NCBI GenBank assembly: GCA_027943245.1 | Contig: JANDJZ010000421.1 | Span: 1 to 14,189, forward strand | Length of the DNA: 14,189 nt | DNA from: Acanthamoeba sp. SK_2022b | Taxonomy: Eukaryota > Discosea > Longamoebia > Acanthamoebidae | Direction: 5' to 3' | In this document: positions 1-7,731 of the stretch, in pieces | Numbering within the stretch: the stretch's first letter is position 1 | How the letters are laid out: each line of letters opens with the position of its first letter | The notes under the pieces: generated by a model | Told to the model about the DNA's origin: nothing | Database searches by the model: none | What the model saw: only the letters and a program-made list of their open reading frames with translations | Program-made: the position numbers and the translations under genes

Positions 1-2
1 CG

Positions 3-20
3 TAATGCCGATCAGTTAAG
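3..20 (+). repeat. IS left terminal inverted repeat
   Basis: This 18-bp end pairs with the reverse complement of 1397-1414 at 15 of 18 positions; the three mismatches are contiguous at element positions 7-9. A Dam site (GATC, 10-13) lies inside this end and has no counterpart in the right end. Confidence 0.9.
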
Positions 21-26
21 GATCAC

Positions 27-54
27 TTGAACGATCCTGTCGCTGTGTAAGAAT
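27..54 (+). promoter_or_regulatory. Candidate IS transposase promoter near Dam sites
   Basis: TTGAAC at 27-32 could act as a -35, and AAGAAT at 49-54 as a weak -10 with a 16-bp spacer. GATC sites at 21-24 and 33-36 flank the -35. A transcript from here would start near 60-62, after the 5' arm of the hairpin at 52-80. The box matches are modest, so the call is tentative; the position and logic resemble the inward promoters of IS10 and IS50. Confidence 0.35.
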
Positions 55-85
55 CCGTAATCTCTCTGAGGTTACGGATTTTTTT
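52..85 (+). terminator. Terminator-like hairpin abutting the transposase start codon
   Basis: A perfect 9-bp stem (AATCCGTAA at 52-60, TTACGGATT at 72-80) with an 11-nt loop is followed by a run of seven T at 79-85, ending directly at the ATG at 86. The only Shine-Dalgarno-like bases (GAGG, 68-71) sit in the loop. Read-through transcripts from outside the IS would form the hairpin and be terminated or poorly translated. Transcripts started at the internal promoter would lack the 5' arm. Confidence 0.75.
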
Positions 86-1405
86 ATGTTGCTGAGTCAG
101 GCTCTTGATACCGTTCTTAAATTCTCCCCCAAAGAATTCGCTGCGCTTTCCGACTTGCTCTCACCTGAGCTTATCGATGAATGCCTCGCTGATACCGGGA
201 TTGTGACTCTTCGAAAGCGCCGTCTTCCCATGGAAATGATGGTCTGGGCCGTGGTCGGAATGTCCCTGTTTCGCTCGCTTTCAATGAACCAGCTTGTTTC
301 TCATCTCGATATCATGCTACCGGGGAGACGTCCTTTTGTAGCGCCCAGCGCCGTAGTACAGGCGCGCCAGCGGCTCGGCGAAGAGGTAGTCAGGCTGGTG
401 TTTGAAAAAACACGTCAACTCTGGTTCGAAAAGACCCCGTTATCGCACTGGAATGGCCTGACACTCCTGGCTGTAGATGGCACGTTGTGGAGAACGCCCG
501 ATACGCCCGAAAATGACGCAGCCTTCGGACGCACTGCCAATGAGCACGCGCGTTCCGACTGGCCGCAGCTTCGCATGGTCTGCCAGATGGAGGTCACCAG
601 TCACTTGCTGACAGGCGTGAGCTTCGGCAGCGTCTCGGAAACCAGTGAGGTTGACCTTGCAGCACAGTTGGCTGAGCAGACACCGGAGCACTCGTTGACG
701 ATACTGGATAAAGGTTTTTATGCGCTGGGACTCCTTCATCACTGGAGCGCCTCGGGAGCGGAGAAACACTGGATGCTCCCACTGCGCAAAGACGCACAAT
801 ATCGGGTACGGGAGAGGCTGGGTACGGGGCAGGAGCTCGTTGAGTTGAAGTTAAGCCCGCAAGCCCGCAAGAAATGGCCGGCTTCCCCGGAAATGCTGAT
901 AGCCAGACTGATAAGCAAAGAGGTTAATGGTAAGAAAGTCCAAATCCTGACCTCGATGTGCGATCCGCTACGCTACCCCAAAGCCGATATCGTCGACTTG
1001 TATGGGCATCGTTGGGAGATAGAACATGGCTTCAGGGAGATGAAGCAGTATCTGCTGCAGAACGAACTGACTCTGAGAAGCAAAAAGCCGGAGTTGGTCA
1101 GGCAGGAACTGTGGGGCGTGGCGTTGGCTTATAACCTGCTGCGCTTCATGATGGCGCAGATGGCTAACAGCCTGAAGCATGTAGAGCCTTATCAAATCGG
1201 TTTTAAACAGGCTGCGTTATATCTGACAGCCCAACTGAGCCTGCTTCCGGCAGTTGCCCCAGGGAAAGTCCCGAAGATAATGAATGATATCCTGGCAATG
1301 GCGGGGAGCTTCGTACTTCCTTCTCGACGGCAAAGGCATTACCCGCGGGCAGTAAAAAAGAAGCCGCAACGTTATACGTTGCGGCTTCCTCAAAAGCTTA
1401 ACTGA
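86..1405 (+). CDS. IS4-family DDE transposase
   Basis: This 439-residue protein is close to the 442 residues of E. coli IS4 transposase. It cuts and joins the IS ends by an RNase H-fold DDE mechanism. The catalytic residues are visible: D131 in a LLAVDGTLW context, D208 in LTILDKGF, and E313 within the YREK signature of the IS4 family (Y306, R309, E313, K320, with spacings 2-3-6). The N-terminal 100 residues (TLRKRRLP, VAPSAVVQARQRLG) form the usual DNA-end-binding part, and the C-terminus is basic. The ATG at 86 is used although no normally spaced ribosome-binding site precedes it; weak translation is typical of transposases. The frame is intact to the TGA inside the right inverted repeat. 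GC content and codon use are visibly less GC-biased than in neighbouring genes, consistent with recent arrival. Confidence 0.93.
   Translation: MLLSQALDTVLKFSPKEFAALSDLLSPELIDECLADTGIVTLRKRRLPMEMMVWAVVGMSLFRSLSMNQLVSHLDIMLPGRRPFVAPSAVVQARQRLGEEVVRLVFEKTRQLWFEKTPLSHWNGLTLLAVDGTLWRTPDTPENDAAFGRTANEHARSDWPQLRMVCQMEVTSHLLTGVSFGSVSETSEVDLAAQLAEQTPEHSLTILDKGFYALGLLHHWSASGAEKHWMLPLRKDAQYRVRERLGTGQELVELKLSPQARKKWPASPEMLIARLISKEVNGKKVQILTSMCDPLRYPKADIVDLYGHRWEIEHGFREMKQYLLQNELTLRSKKPELVRQELWGVALAYNLLRFMMAQMANSLKHVEPYQIGFKQAALYLTAQLSLLPAVAPGKVPKIMNDILAMAGSFVLPSRRQRHYPRAVKKKPQRYTLRLPQKLN
1353..1388 (-). terminator. Leftward Rho-independent terminator inside the transposase 3' end
   Basis: A perfect 13-bp palindrome (1360-1372 paired with 1376-1388, 3-nt loop) lies within the coding sequence for the transposase C-terminus. 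On the minus strand the hairpin is followed at once by six T (plus-strand A run around 1354-1359), the classic intrinsic terminator layout. On the plus strand there is no T run. It therefore faces transcription coming out of pntAB and would end that transcript about 65-90 nt past the pntB stop codon. It would also keep antisense RNA off the transposase gene. Confidence 0.8.
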
Positions 1406-1414
1406 CAAGCATTA
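1397..1414 (-). repeat. IS right terminal inverted repeat
   Basis: This is the 18-bp partner of the left end. It contains the transposase stop codon (TGA at 1403-1405), so the gene runs almost to the edge of the element. It carries no GATC. Confidence 0.9.
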
Positions 1415-1426
1415 CGCTAATAAGCG
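1415..1426. repeat. Right copy of a probable 12-bp IS target duplication
   Basis: cgctaataagcg directly abuts the right end of the IS. The two bases left of the IS (positions 1-2, cg) equal its last two bases. Only a 12-bp duplication agrees with those two bases among the 11-13-bp lengths usual for IS4. The other ten bases of the left copy lie outside the window. Confidence 0.5.
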
Positions 1427-1438
1427 GCCCGTTTTTTT
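1417..1438 (+). terminator. Right half of an intergenic terminator split by the IS
   Basis: agcggcccg (1423-1431) followed by seven T (1432-1438) is the 3' arm and U tract of a Rho-independent terminator for rightward transcription. cgct-aata-agcg (1415-1426) forms its apex. The matching 5' arm (expected to read gggc just before cgct) is not present on this side and should lie left of the window, so the hairpin was presumably split when the IS inserted. As it stands only a 4-bp stem remains. The function before insertion is inferred. Confidence 0.5.
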
Positions 1439-1449
1439 AGGTTGCTCAA

Positions 1450-2844
1450 CTACTTCTGCAATGCCCGCAGAATCGCTTCCACGCTGTCTTTGGCGTCGCC
1501 GAACAGCATCTGGGTATTCTCCTTGAAGAACAGCGGGTTCTGCACGCCGGCGTAGCCGGTGTTCATCGAGCGTTTGAACGCGATCACGTTCTGCGCTTTC
1601 CACACTTCCAATACCGGCATGCCGGCGATCGGGCTGCGCGGGTCTTCCAGCGCCGCCGGATTCACCGTGTCGTTGGCGCCAATCACCAGCACGGTGTCGG
1701 TATCCGGGAAATCGTCGTTGATTTCATCCATCTCCAGCACCACGTCGTACGGCACCTTCGCCTCCGCCAGCAGCACGTTCATGTGGCCCGGCAAACGCCC
1801 CGCGACCGGGTGAATGCCAAAGCGCACCTTCACGCCGCGCGCCCGCAGTTTCTCGGTGATTTCCGCCACCGGATATTGCGCCTGCGCCACCGCCATGCCG
1901 TAACCCGGCGTGATGATCACCGAGGTGGAGTTCTTCAGCTGCTCGGCCACCTCTTCCGCCGTGGTTTCACGGTATTCGCCCATCTCTTCGGCATCGCCGG
2001 TAGACGAACCGTCACTGCCGAAACCGCCGGCGATCACGCTGATAAACGAGCGGTTCATTGCCTTACACATAATGTAAGACAGGATCGCACCCGAAGAGCC
2101 CACCAGCGCGCCGGTGACGATCAGCAGATCGTTGCTCAGCATGAAGCCCGCCGCGGCCGCCGCCCACCCCGAGTAGGAGTTGAGCATCGACACCACCACC
2201 GGCATGTCGGCGCCGCCGATCGAGGCCACCAGATGCCAGCCGAACGCCAGTGCGATCGCCGTCATCAACAGCAGCGTCACCACCTGCCAGCCCACGCTGT
2301 CGGTACGCACGAACGCCACCAGCAGCAGGAACGAGATCACCAACGCCGCCAGATTCAGCTTGTGGCGGTTCGGCAGCATCAGCGGTTTGGAAGAGATGAT
2401 GCCGCGCAGCTTGCCGAAGGCGACGATCGAACCGGTGAAGGTTACCGCGCCGATAAAGATGCCGAGGAACACTTCGGTCAGATGGATATTCGCCATCACC
2501 GGCTCCATCGGCGCGCCGTGATCCAGGTAGCTGTTGAAGCCGACCAGCACCGCTGCCAGGCCAACGAAGCTATGCAGCACCGCCACCAGCTCCGGCATTT
2601 CGGTCATCTCGACCTTCTTGGCCAGATAGACGCCGATCGAGCCGCCGATGATCATGGCGATGATGATCCAGCCGACGTTGCCGGAATCCGGCCCCAGAAT
2701 GGTGGCGATCAGCGCGATCGCCATACCGGCGACGCCGAACAGGTTGCCCTGCTTCGACGTTTCATGGCGCGACAGGCCCGCCAGGCTGAAAATAAACAAA
2801 ATAGCGGCAACAATGTATGCAGCTGTAACCAATCCTCCAGACAT
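1450..2844 (-). CDS. pntB: NAD(P) transhydrogenase subunit beta
   Basis: This is the beta subunit of the inner-membrane proton-translocating transhydrogenase, which drives hydride transfer from NADH to NADP+ with the proton gradient. It has 464 residues; E. coli PntB has 462. Residues 1-265 are a series of hydrophobic membrane helices carrying the proton-path residues known from E. coli at the same positions: H91, D213 and N222. Residues about 285-464 form the NADP(H)-binding domain III, with GYGMAV at 314-319 and [10 protein letters not shown] near 389-398. It starts 10 nt after the pntA stop with a good ribosome-binding site (aagggg) that overlaps the pntA stop region, so the two are co-transcribed and probably translationally coupled. 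An IS element now lies 36 bp downstream of its stop. The product is certain. Confidence 0.97.
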   Translation of the reverse strand: MSGGLVTAAYIVAAILFIFSLAGLSRHETSKQGNLFGVAGMAIALIATILGPDSGNVGWIIIAMIIGGSIGVYLAKKVEMTEMPELVAVLHSFVGLAAVLVGFNSYLDHGAPMEPVMANIHLTEVFLGIFIGAVTFTGSIVAFGKLRGIISSKPLMLPNRHKLNLAALVISFLLLVAFVRTDSVGWQVVTLLLMTAIALAFGWHLVASIGGADMPVVVSMLNSYSGWAAAAAGFMLSNDLLIVTGALVGSSGAILSYIMCKAMNRSFISVIAGGFGSDGSSTGDAEEMGEYRETTAEEVAEQLKNSTSVIITPGYGMAVAQAQYPVAEITEKLRARGVKVRFGIHPVAGRLPGHMNVLLAEAKVPYDVVLEMDEINDDFPDTDTVLVIGANDTVNPAALEDPRSPIAGMPVLEVWKAQNVIAFKRSMNTGYAGVQNPLFFKENTQMLFGDAKDSVEAILRALQK

Positions 2845-2854
2845 TTGTTACCCC

Positions 2855-4396
<1,542 letters not shown>

Positions 4397-4418
4397 TCAC
4401 CTGTCTTGGATGATGTTT

Positions 4419-4448
4419 ATTATTTTCCTGCCCATAGCATGACGCCAA
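4419..4448 (-). promoter_or_regulatory. Candidate pntAB promoter
   Basis: On the minus strand, TTGGCG (plus 4443-4448) and AATAAT (plus 4419-4424) are separated by 18 bp and would start transcription about 30 nt before pntA. The -35 matches at 4 of 6 positions and the -10 is fair. Other AT-rich stretches between 4500 and 4740 could also serve. Confidence 0.3.
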
Positions 4449-4740
4449 CGGCGAGCGAGGCGTTAACTTGCCCGCACTGATTTCAGACGCCAACTATAAC
4501 CTACTGAAAATAAGGTCGATGATCCATAATTGCTTACGCATTCAGCTCTGTTTTTACATAAAAACGCCACGCGTGATATGACAAATCGCAATTTACCGTG
4601 AAAAAATCCATACAGAACAGCGTATTCTGCGTGACAAGAGGTTTACGCCCGGCGTAACGATTTATGGCCACACGCGGCGAAAAAGCATAAAAGTTATCAT
4701 TTTGTGAATAATTAACATTAATGACACCAGAGCCTTTATT

Positions 4741-4815
4741 ATGGAAACTTATGACGATGGCGCCATCCGTGCGGCCCGCGTCACCATCGGCGATTTGTCG
4801 CACGGGATAACATAA
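4741..4815 (+). CDS. Possible 24-residue small protein
   Basis: This ATG-initiated ORF of 24 codons (begins METYDDGAIR, ends DLSHGIT, stop TAA) coincides with the only GC-rich island in the pntA-ydgH gap. Most of its third positions from codon 5 to 22 are G or C, as in real genes of this genome. The upstream ribosome-binding site is weak (agag, about 11 nt before ATG). There is no membrane segment and no recognised family. It could instead be a remnant of a longer gene or chance. Confidence 0.25.
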   Translation: METYDDGAIRAARVTIGDLSHGIT

Positions 4816-4862
4816 AATGCTGAGACAGTTTTCAGAATTACATGTAATAATCGACGGCTGAA

Positions 4863-4892
4863 TTACACTTAAACAGTTCAGTACGTTATAAA
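4863..4892 (+). promoter_or_regulatory. Candidate ydgH promoter
   Basis: TTACAC (4863-4868) and TATAAA (4887-4892) are separated by 18 bp and would start transcription near 4899, leaving a short leader before the ydgH ATG. A perfect 12-bp palindrome (attacatgtaat, 4837-4848) lies 14 bp upstream of the -35, where an activator or repressor could bind. Confidence 0.4.
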
Positions 4893-4921
4893 CGTTAATG
4901 CGCTAGGCGAAAGGATTTTTT

Positions 4922-5872
4922 ATGAAGCTGAAGACCACGATCATCGCGTCAGCCTTGTTATCACTCACCGCGCTGTCTGCTCATGCGGCGCAAGAGTTAA
5001 CTCCTGAGAAAGCAGCGGCGCTGAAGCCGTTTGATCGCATCACGATTACCGGCCGCTTCAATGCCATCAATGAAGCCGTCGACGCCGTATCCCGCCGTGC
5101 AGACAAACTGGGTGCAGATTCCTTCTATATCCAGGACAGCAACAACAGCAACAACGGCGGCAACTGGCGCGTCACCGCAGACCTTTATCATAAAGATGCG
5201 CCAGAAGTGAGCAAAACACCAAAATACCGCGTATTTAACGGCGTGAACGAACTGCCTAAAGATGAAGCCTATCTGCTGGAGCCTTACGATACCGTGAGCG
5301 TCAGCGGTTTCTACCGCAGCCAGCCGGACATCAACGACGCCATCTCCAAAGAAGCGAAGAAAAAAGGCGCTGCATCCTTCTTCATCGTGCGCCAGGTTGA
5401 CGCCAACTCCGGCGGTAACCAGTTCGTCACCGCCTACATCTATAAGGCCGATGCGCCAAAACGCCGCGTGCAGAGCCCGGATGCCATTCCGGCCGATTCT
5501 GACGCCGGCCGCGCCGCGCTGGCCGCCGGTGGCGCCGCTGCCGCGAAAGTCGAAATTCCTGGCGTCGCGTCTTCCGGTTCACCAAGCCGCGACGTGGGCC
5601 GTTTCTTCGAAACCCAGTCCTCTACCGGCCAGCGCTATACCGTCACGCTGCCTAACGGCACCAAGATCCAGGAAGTGAACAACGTGACCGCCGCGCAGAT
5701 GGTGCCGTTCGATTCCGTCACCTTCACCGGCCACTTCAACAGCATGACCGATGTCTCCACCGAAGTGGCGAAACGCGCGGCCGAGAAAGGCGCCAAGTAC
5801 TACCACGTCACCCGCCAGTGGCAGAACAAGAGCGGCGGCAACCTGACCGTCAGCGCCGATCTGTTCAAATAA
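4922..5872 (+). CDS. ydgH: YdgH-type periplasmic protein with three DUF1471 domains
   Basis: This 316-residue exported protein has a clear signal peptide: positive start MKLKTT, a hydrophobic core, and a likely signal peptidase I site after AHA (residues 20-22). Three copies of the DUF1471 (YdgH/BhsA/McbA-like) domain follow at about 35-91, 119-175 and 260-316. Each opens with a P-[FY]-D-x-[ILV]-x-[FIV]-[ST]-G motif, then an amphipathic helix rich in A, K and E, then a GGN-x(2)-V/L-[ST]-A strand and a YH, YK or FK ending. An Ala/Gly-rich linker lies between domains 2 and 3. E. coli YdgH is about the same length. Members of this family sit in the envelope and are linked to stress and surface properties; the molecular function is not known. 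The gene is divergent from pntA as in E. coli, with ribosome-binding site aagga 8 nt upstream, and it is monocistronic with its own terminator. Confidence 0.93.
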   Translation: MKLKTTIIASALLSLTALSAHAAQELTPEKAAALKPFDRITITGRFNAINEAVDAVSRRADKLGADSFYIQDSNNSNNGGNWRVTADLYHKDAPEVSKTPKYRVFNGVNELPKDEAYLLEPYDTVSVSGFYRSQPDINDAISKEAKKKGAASFFIVRQVDANSGGNQFVTAYIYKADAPKRRVQSPDAIPADSDAGRAALAAGGAAAAKVEIPGVASSGSPSRDVGRFFETQSSTGQRYTVTLPNGTKIQEVNNVTAAQMVPFDSVTFTGHFNSMTDVSTEVAKRAAEKGAKYYHVTRQWQNKSGGNLTVSADLFK

Positions 5873-5894
5873 AACCCGCTTTTCGGTTTACCAT

Positions 5895-5921
5895 CGGGCA
5901 GCCCTTGAGCTGCCCGTTTTT
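5895..5921 (+). terminator. ydgH Rho-independent terminator
   Basis: An 8-bp perfect stem (cgggcagc, 5895-5902; gctgcccg, 5909-5916) with a 6-nt loop is followed by five T. It lies 22 bp after the ydgH stop codon. Confidence 0.92.
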
Positions 5922-5980
5922 ATTGCCGCTTTTTTCATCGCACGTTGAATAGTTTTTTGTAAATTCCGCATATTCAATCA

Positions 5981-6009
5981 TTGCATCTCTAATCATCCCT
6001 CCGTAAAAT
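5981..6009 (+). promoter_or_regulatory. Candidate ydgI promoter
   Basis: TTGCAT (5981-5986) and TAAAAT (6004-6009) are separated by exactly 17 bp. Transcription would start near 6016, giving a leader of about 100 nt before the TTG start of ydgI. This is the best sigma-70 match in the ydgH-ydgI gap. Confidence 0.5.
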
Positions 6010-6105
6010 TTGCGCCAATTTTTAGGGCTATTGTCTATTCGCGCAGTGGTTGTTAATACATTGTTGCCGCCAAGCAGTTCCCTTCCAGTTGTTTATTCTG
6101 CGTTC

Positions 6106-6119
6106 AGGATCCGTCATTG
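6106..6119 (+). promoter_or_regulatory. Ribosome-binding site fixing the TTG start of ydgI
   Basis: AGGA at 6106-6109 lies 7 nt before TTG at 6117-6119. From memory E. coli YdgI also begins MEKKLG, the same residues that follow this TTG, and no in-frame ATG or GTG fits better. TTG is therefore taken as the real start. Confidence 0.75.
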
Positions 6120-7508
6120 GAAAAAAAACTCGGTCTTACCGCGCTAACCGCTTTGGTGCTCAGCTCGATGCTGGGCGCCGGCGTGTTCAGTCTGCCGCAA
6201 AACATGGCGCAGGTCGCCAGCCCCGCCGCGCTGCTGCTGGGCTGGGGGATCACCGGCGTCGGCATTCTGTTTTTGGCCTTCGCCATGCTGCTGCTTACGC
6301 GTTTGCGTCCGGATCTGGACGGCGGCATCTTCACCTACGCCAAGGAAGGGTTCGGCGAGCTGGTGGGCTTCTGCTCCGCCTGGGGTTACTGGCTGTGCGC
6401 CGTGATCGCCAACGTCTCGTACCTGGTGATCGTGTTCGCGGCGCTGAGTATCTTCACCGATCGCGGCGGCAGCGTCATTCTCGGTGACGGCAATACCTGG
6501 CAGGCGCTGATCGCCGAATCCGCCCTGCTGTGGATCGTGCATGCGCTGGTGCTGCGCGGCGTGCAAACCGCGGCCAGCATCAATCTGGCGGCCACCCTGG
6601 CCAAGCTGCTGCCGCTGGGGATGTTCGCCGTTCTGGCGGCGATCGCCTTTAAAATGGACGTGTTCACGCTGGATTTCAAAGGCATCGCCCTCGGCAAGCC
6701 GGTGTGGGAACAGGTCAAGGACACCATGCTGATCACTCTGTGGGTGTTTATCGGCGTGGAAGGCGCCGTGGTGGTTTCCGCCCGCGCCCGCAATAAGAAA
6801 GACGTGGGCCGCGCCACCATGCTGGCGGTGCTGTCGGCGCTGGCGGTGTATCTGATGGTCACATTGCTGTCGCTGGGCGTGGTGCCGCGCAGCGAACTGG
6901 CCGAAATGCGCAACCCGTCGATGGCGGTGCTGATGGTGGAACTGATCGGCCCGTGGGGAGACGTGCTTATCGCCGCCGGCCTGATCATTTCCGTGTGCGG
7001 CGCCTACCTGAGCTGGACCATCATGGCGGCCGAAGTGCCGCTGCTGGCCGCGCAGCACGGCGCGTTTCCGCGCGTGTTCGGCAAGCAGAACCGCCATCAC
7101 GCCCCGTCCTCTTCGCTGTGGCTGACCAACATTGCAGTGCAGCTGGCGCTGGTGCTGATCTGGCTGACCGGCAGCAACTACAACTCGCTGTTGACCATCG
7201 CTTCAGAAATGATCCTGGTGCCTTACTTCCTGGTCGGCGCGTTTCTGTTCAAGGTGGCTTACCGCCGCCGCGACAAGCGCCTGATCTTCGCCGCGACCGG
7301 CGCCTGCGTCTATGGTTTGTGGCTGCTGTACGCGTCCGGGCTGATGCACCTGCTGATGTCGGTGCTGCTGTATGCGCCAGGGCTGTTGGTGTTCATGTAT
7401 GCCCGCCGCGGCCACCGGGATATCAATCTGCTGAATCGCCTGGAAAAGAGCAGCATCTTCTTGCTGCTGGTGGCCACGCTGCCTGCCGGCTGGTTTATGT
7501 TGCACTAA
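6117..7508 (+). CDS. ydgI: YdgI, APC-family basic amino acid/polyamine antiporter
   Basis: This 463-residue inner-membrane transporter of the APC superfamily belongs to the arginine/ornithine (ArcD-like) antiporter branch; E. coli YdgI is of similar length. At least twelve hydrophobic helices span the protein. The first carries the unwound substrate-loop motif GAGVFSLP (about residues 21-28), typical of APC carriers. GGIFTYAKEGFGE in the cytoplasmic loop after helix 2 and GVEGAVVVSARARNKKDVG near 218-236 are further family blocks. The actual substrate is unproven; the arginine/ornithine assignment is by family. It starts with TTG. It stands alone between two terminators, in the same place and orientation as in E. 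coli, though folM follows much further downstream here. Confidence 0.92.
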   Translation: MEKKLGLTALTALVLSSMLGAGVFSLPQNMAQVASPAALLLGWGITGVGILFLAFAMLLLTRLRPDLDGGIFTYAKEGFGELVGFCSAWGYWLCAVIANVSYLVIVFAALSIFTDRGGSVILGDGNTWQALIAESALLWIVHALVLRGVQTAASINLAATLAKLLPLGMFAVLAAIAFKMDVFTLDFKGIALGKPVWEQVKDTMLITLWVFIGVEGAVVVSARARNKKDVGRATMLAVLSALAVYLMVTLLSLGVVPRSELAEMRNPSMAVLMVELIGPWGDVLIAAGLIISVCGAYLSWTIMAAEVPLLAAQHGAFPRVFGKQNRHHAPSSSLWLTNIAVQLALVLIWLTGSNYNSLLTIASEMILVPYFLVGAFLFKVAYRRRDKRLIFAATGACVYGLWLLYASGLMHLLMSVLLYAPGLLVFMYARRGHRDINLLNRLEKSSIFLLLVATLPAGWFMLH

Positions 7509-7519
7509 CATCGTCTGCC

Positions 7520-7550
7520 AATGCGGCTGCCCTGCAGCCGCATTTCGTTT
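7520..7550 (+). terminator. ydgI terminator
   Basis: An 11-bp perfect stem (7520-7530 with 7534-7544, loop cct) lies 11 bp after the stop of ydgI. The T tract is interrupted (tttcgttt), so it may be less efficient than the ydgH terminator. Confidence 0.75.
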
Positions 7551-7606
7551 CGCCGCTTCCCTCTTTTTTACCTCTCTCCCCGTTGTTGATCGGTCAATTG
7601 CCATGC

Positions 7607-7635
7607 TTGCGATCTTAAATGCAATTAATTATCAT
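7607..7635 (+). promoter_or_regulatory. Iron-regulated promoter, -35/-10
   Basis: TTGCGA (7607-7612) and TATCAT (7630-7635) are separated by 17 bp; the -10 matches at 5 of 6 positions. The predicted start is near 7642, about 90 nt before the first gene. The -10 lies wholly within the Fur box, so iron-loaded Fur would exclude RNA polymerase. Confidence 0.65.
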
Positions 7636-7639
7636 TATC
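7621..7639 (-). promoter_or_regulatory. Fur box (ferric uptake regulator operator)
   Basis: Read on the minus strand, the 19 bases match the Fur consensus (GATAATGATAATCATTATC) at 15 of 19 positions, including the first 12 without a break. It overlaps the -10 of the candidate promoter, the classic position for Fe2+-Fur repression. The downstream genes are therefore expected to be induced under iron limitation. Confidence 0.8.
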
Positions 7640-7678
7640 ATTTATAGCATCACCGGCAGGACACAGGTGAGGCCCCCG

Positions 7679-7705
7679 ATGGCAAACATCAGGAGGTCTT
7701 GTTAA
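7679..7705 (+). CDS. Possible 8-codon leader ORF (MANIRRSC)
   Basis: ATG at 7679 is preceded by a strong ribosome-binding site, AGGTGAGG at 7665-7672, with 6-nt spacing. The ORF encodes MANIRRSC and stops at TAA (7703-7705), 26 nt before the start of the next gene and in a different frame. Codons 5 and 6 are the rare pair AGG AGG, which can stall ribosomes; the same six bases form a perfect Shine-Dalgarno sequence that has no well-placed start of its own. A small hairpin (gtctt-gtt-aagac, 7696-7708) covers the end of the ORF. A regulatory leader role is inferred. Confidence 0.4.
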   Translation: MANIRRSC

Positions 7706-7731
7706 GACAGGCTGAAAATGGAAGGCATTTC

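Larger units (their letters stand above)
3..1414 (+). mobile_element. Complete IS4-family insertion sequence (IS4-like, about 1412 bp)
   Basis: The element is bounded by 18-bp imperfect terminal inverted repeats, 3-20 and 1397-1414, which match at 15 of 18 positions (taatgc...tcagttaag on both ends). It carries one transposase gene with all catalytic residues. From memory, the ends, length (E. coli IS4 is about 1426 bp) and protein resemble E. coli IS4 itself. IS4 makes 11-13-bp target duplications. The right flank starts cgctaataagcg (1415-1426), and the only two left-flank bases in the window, cg, are the last two of that 12-mer, which fits a 12-bp duplication. The element lies just downstream of pntB and runs convergently to it. 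GATC (Dam) sites occur at 10-13, 21-24 and 33-36. Everything needed for activity looks intact, so it may still transpose; that last point is inference. Confidence 0.93.

Noticed and set aside
4534..4803. 89-codon minus-strand open frame in the pntA-ydgH gap
   Set aside because: There is no ribosome-binding site at its start, it has AT-rich non-native codon use over much of its length, and no domain is recognisable. The short plus-strand frame at 4741-4815 fits the GC pattern better.
6144..7100. 318-codon minus-strand open frame antisense to ydgI
   Set aside because: It is a His/Gln/Arg-rich shadow frame with no motif; ydgI is clearly the coding strand.
7699..7731. Upstream TTG start for the TPR-like gene after AGGAGG
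   Set aside because: The spacing between AGGAGG and the TTG is only 2 nt, too short for normal initiation. ATG at 7732 has ggaagg at 6 nt, and the protein reads naturally from MAEKLL.
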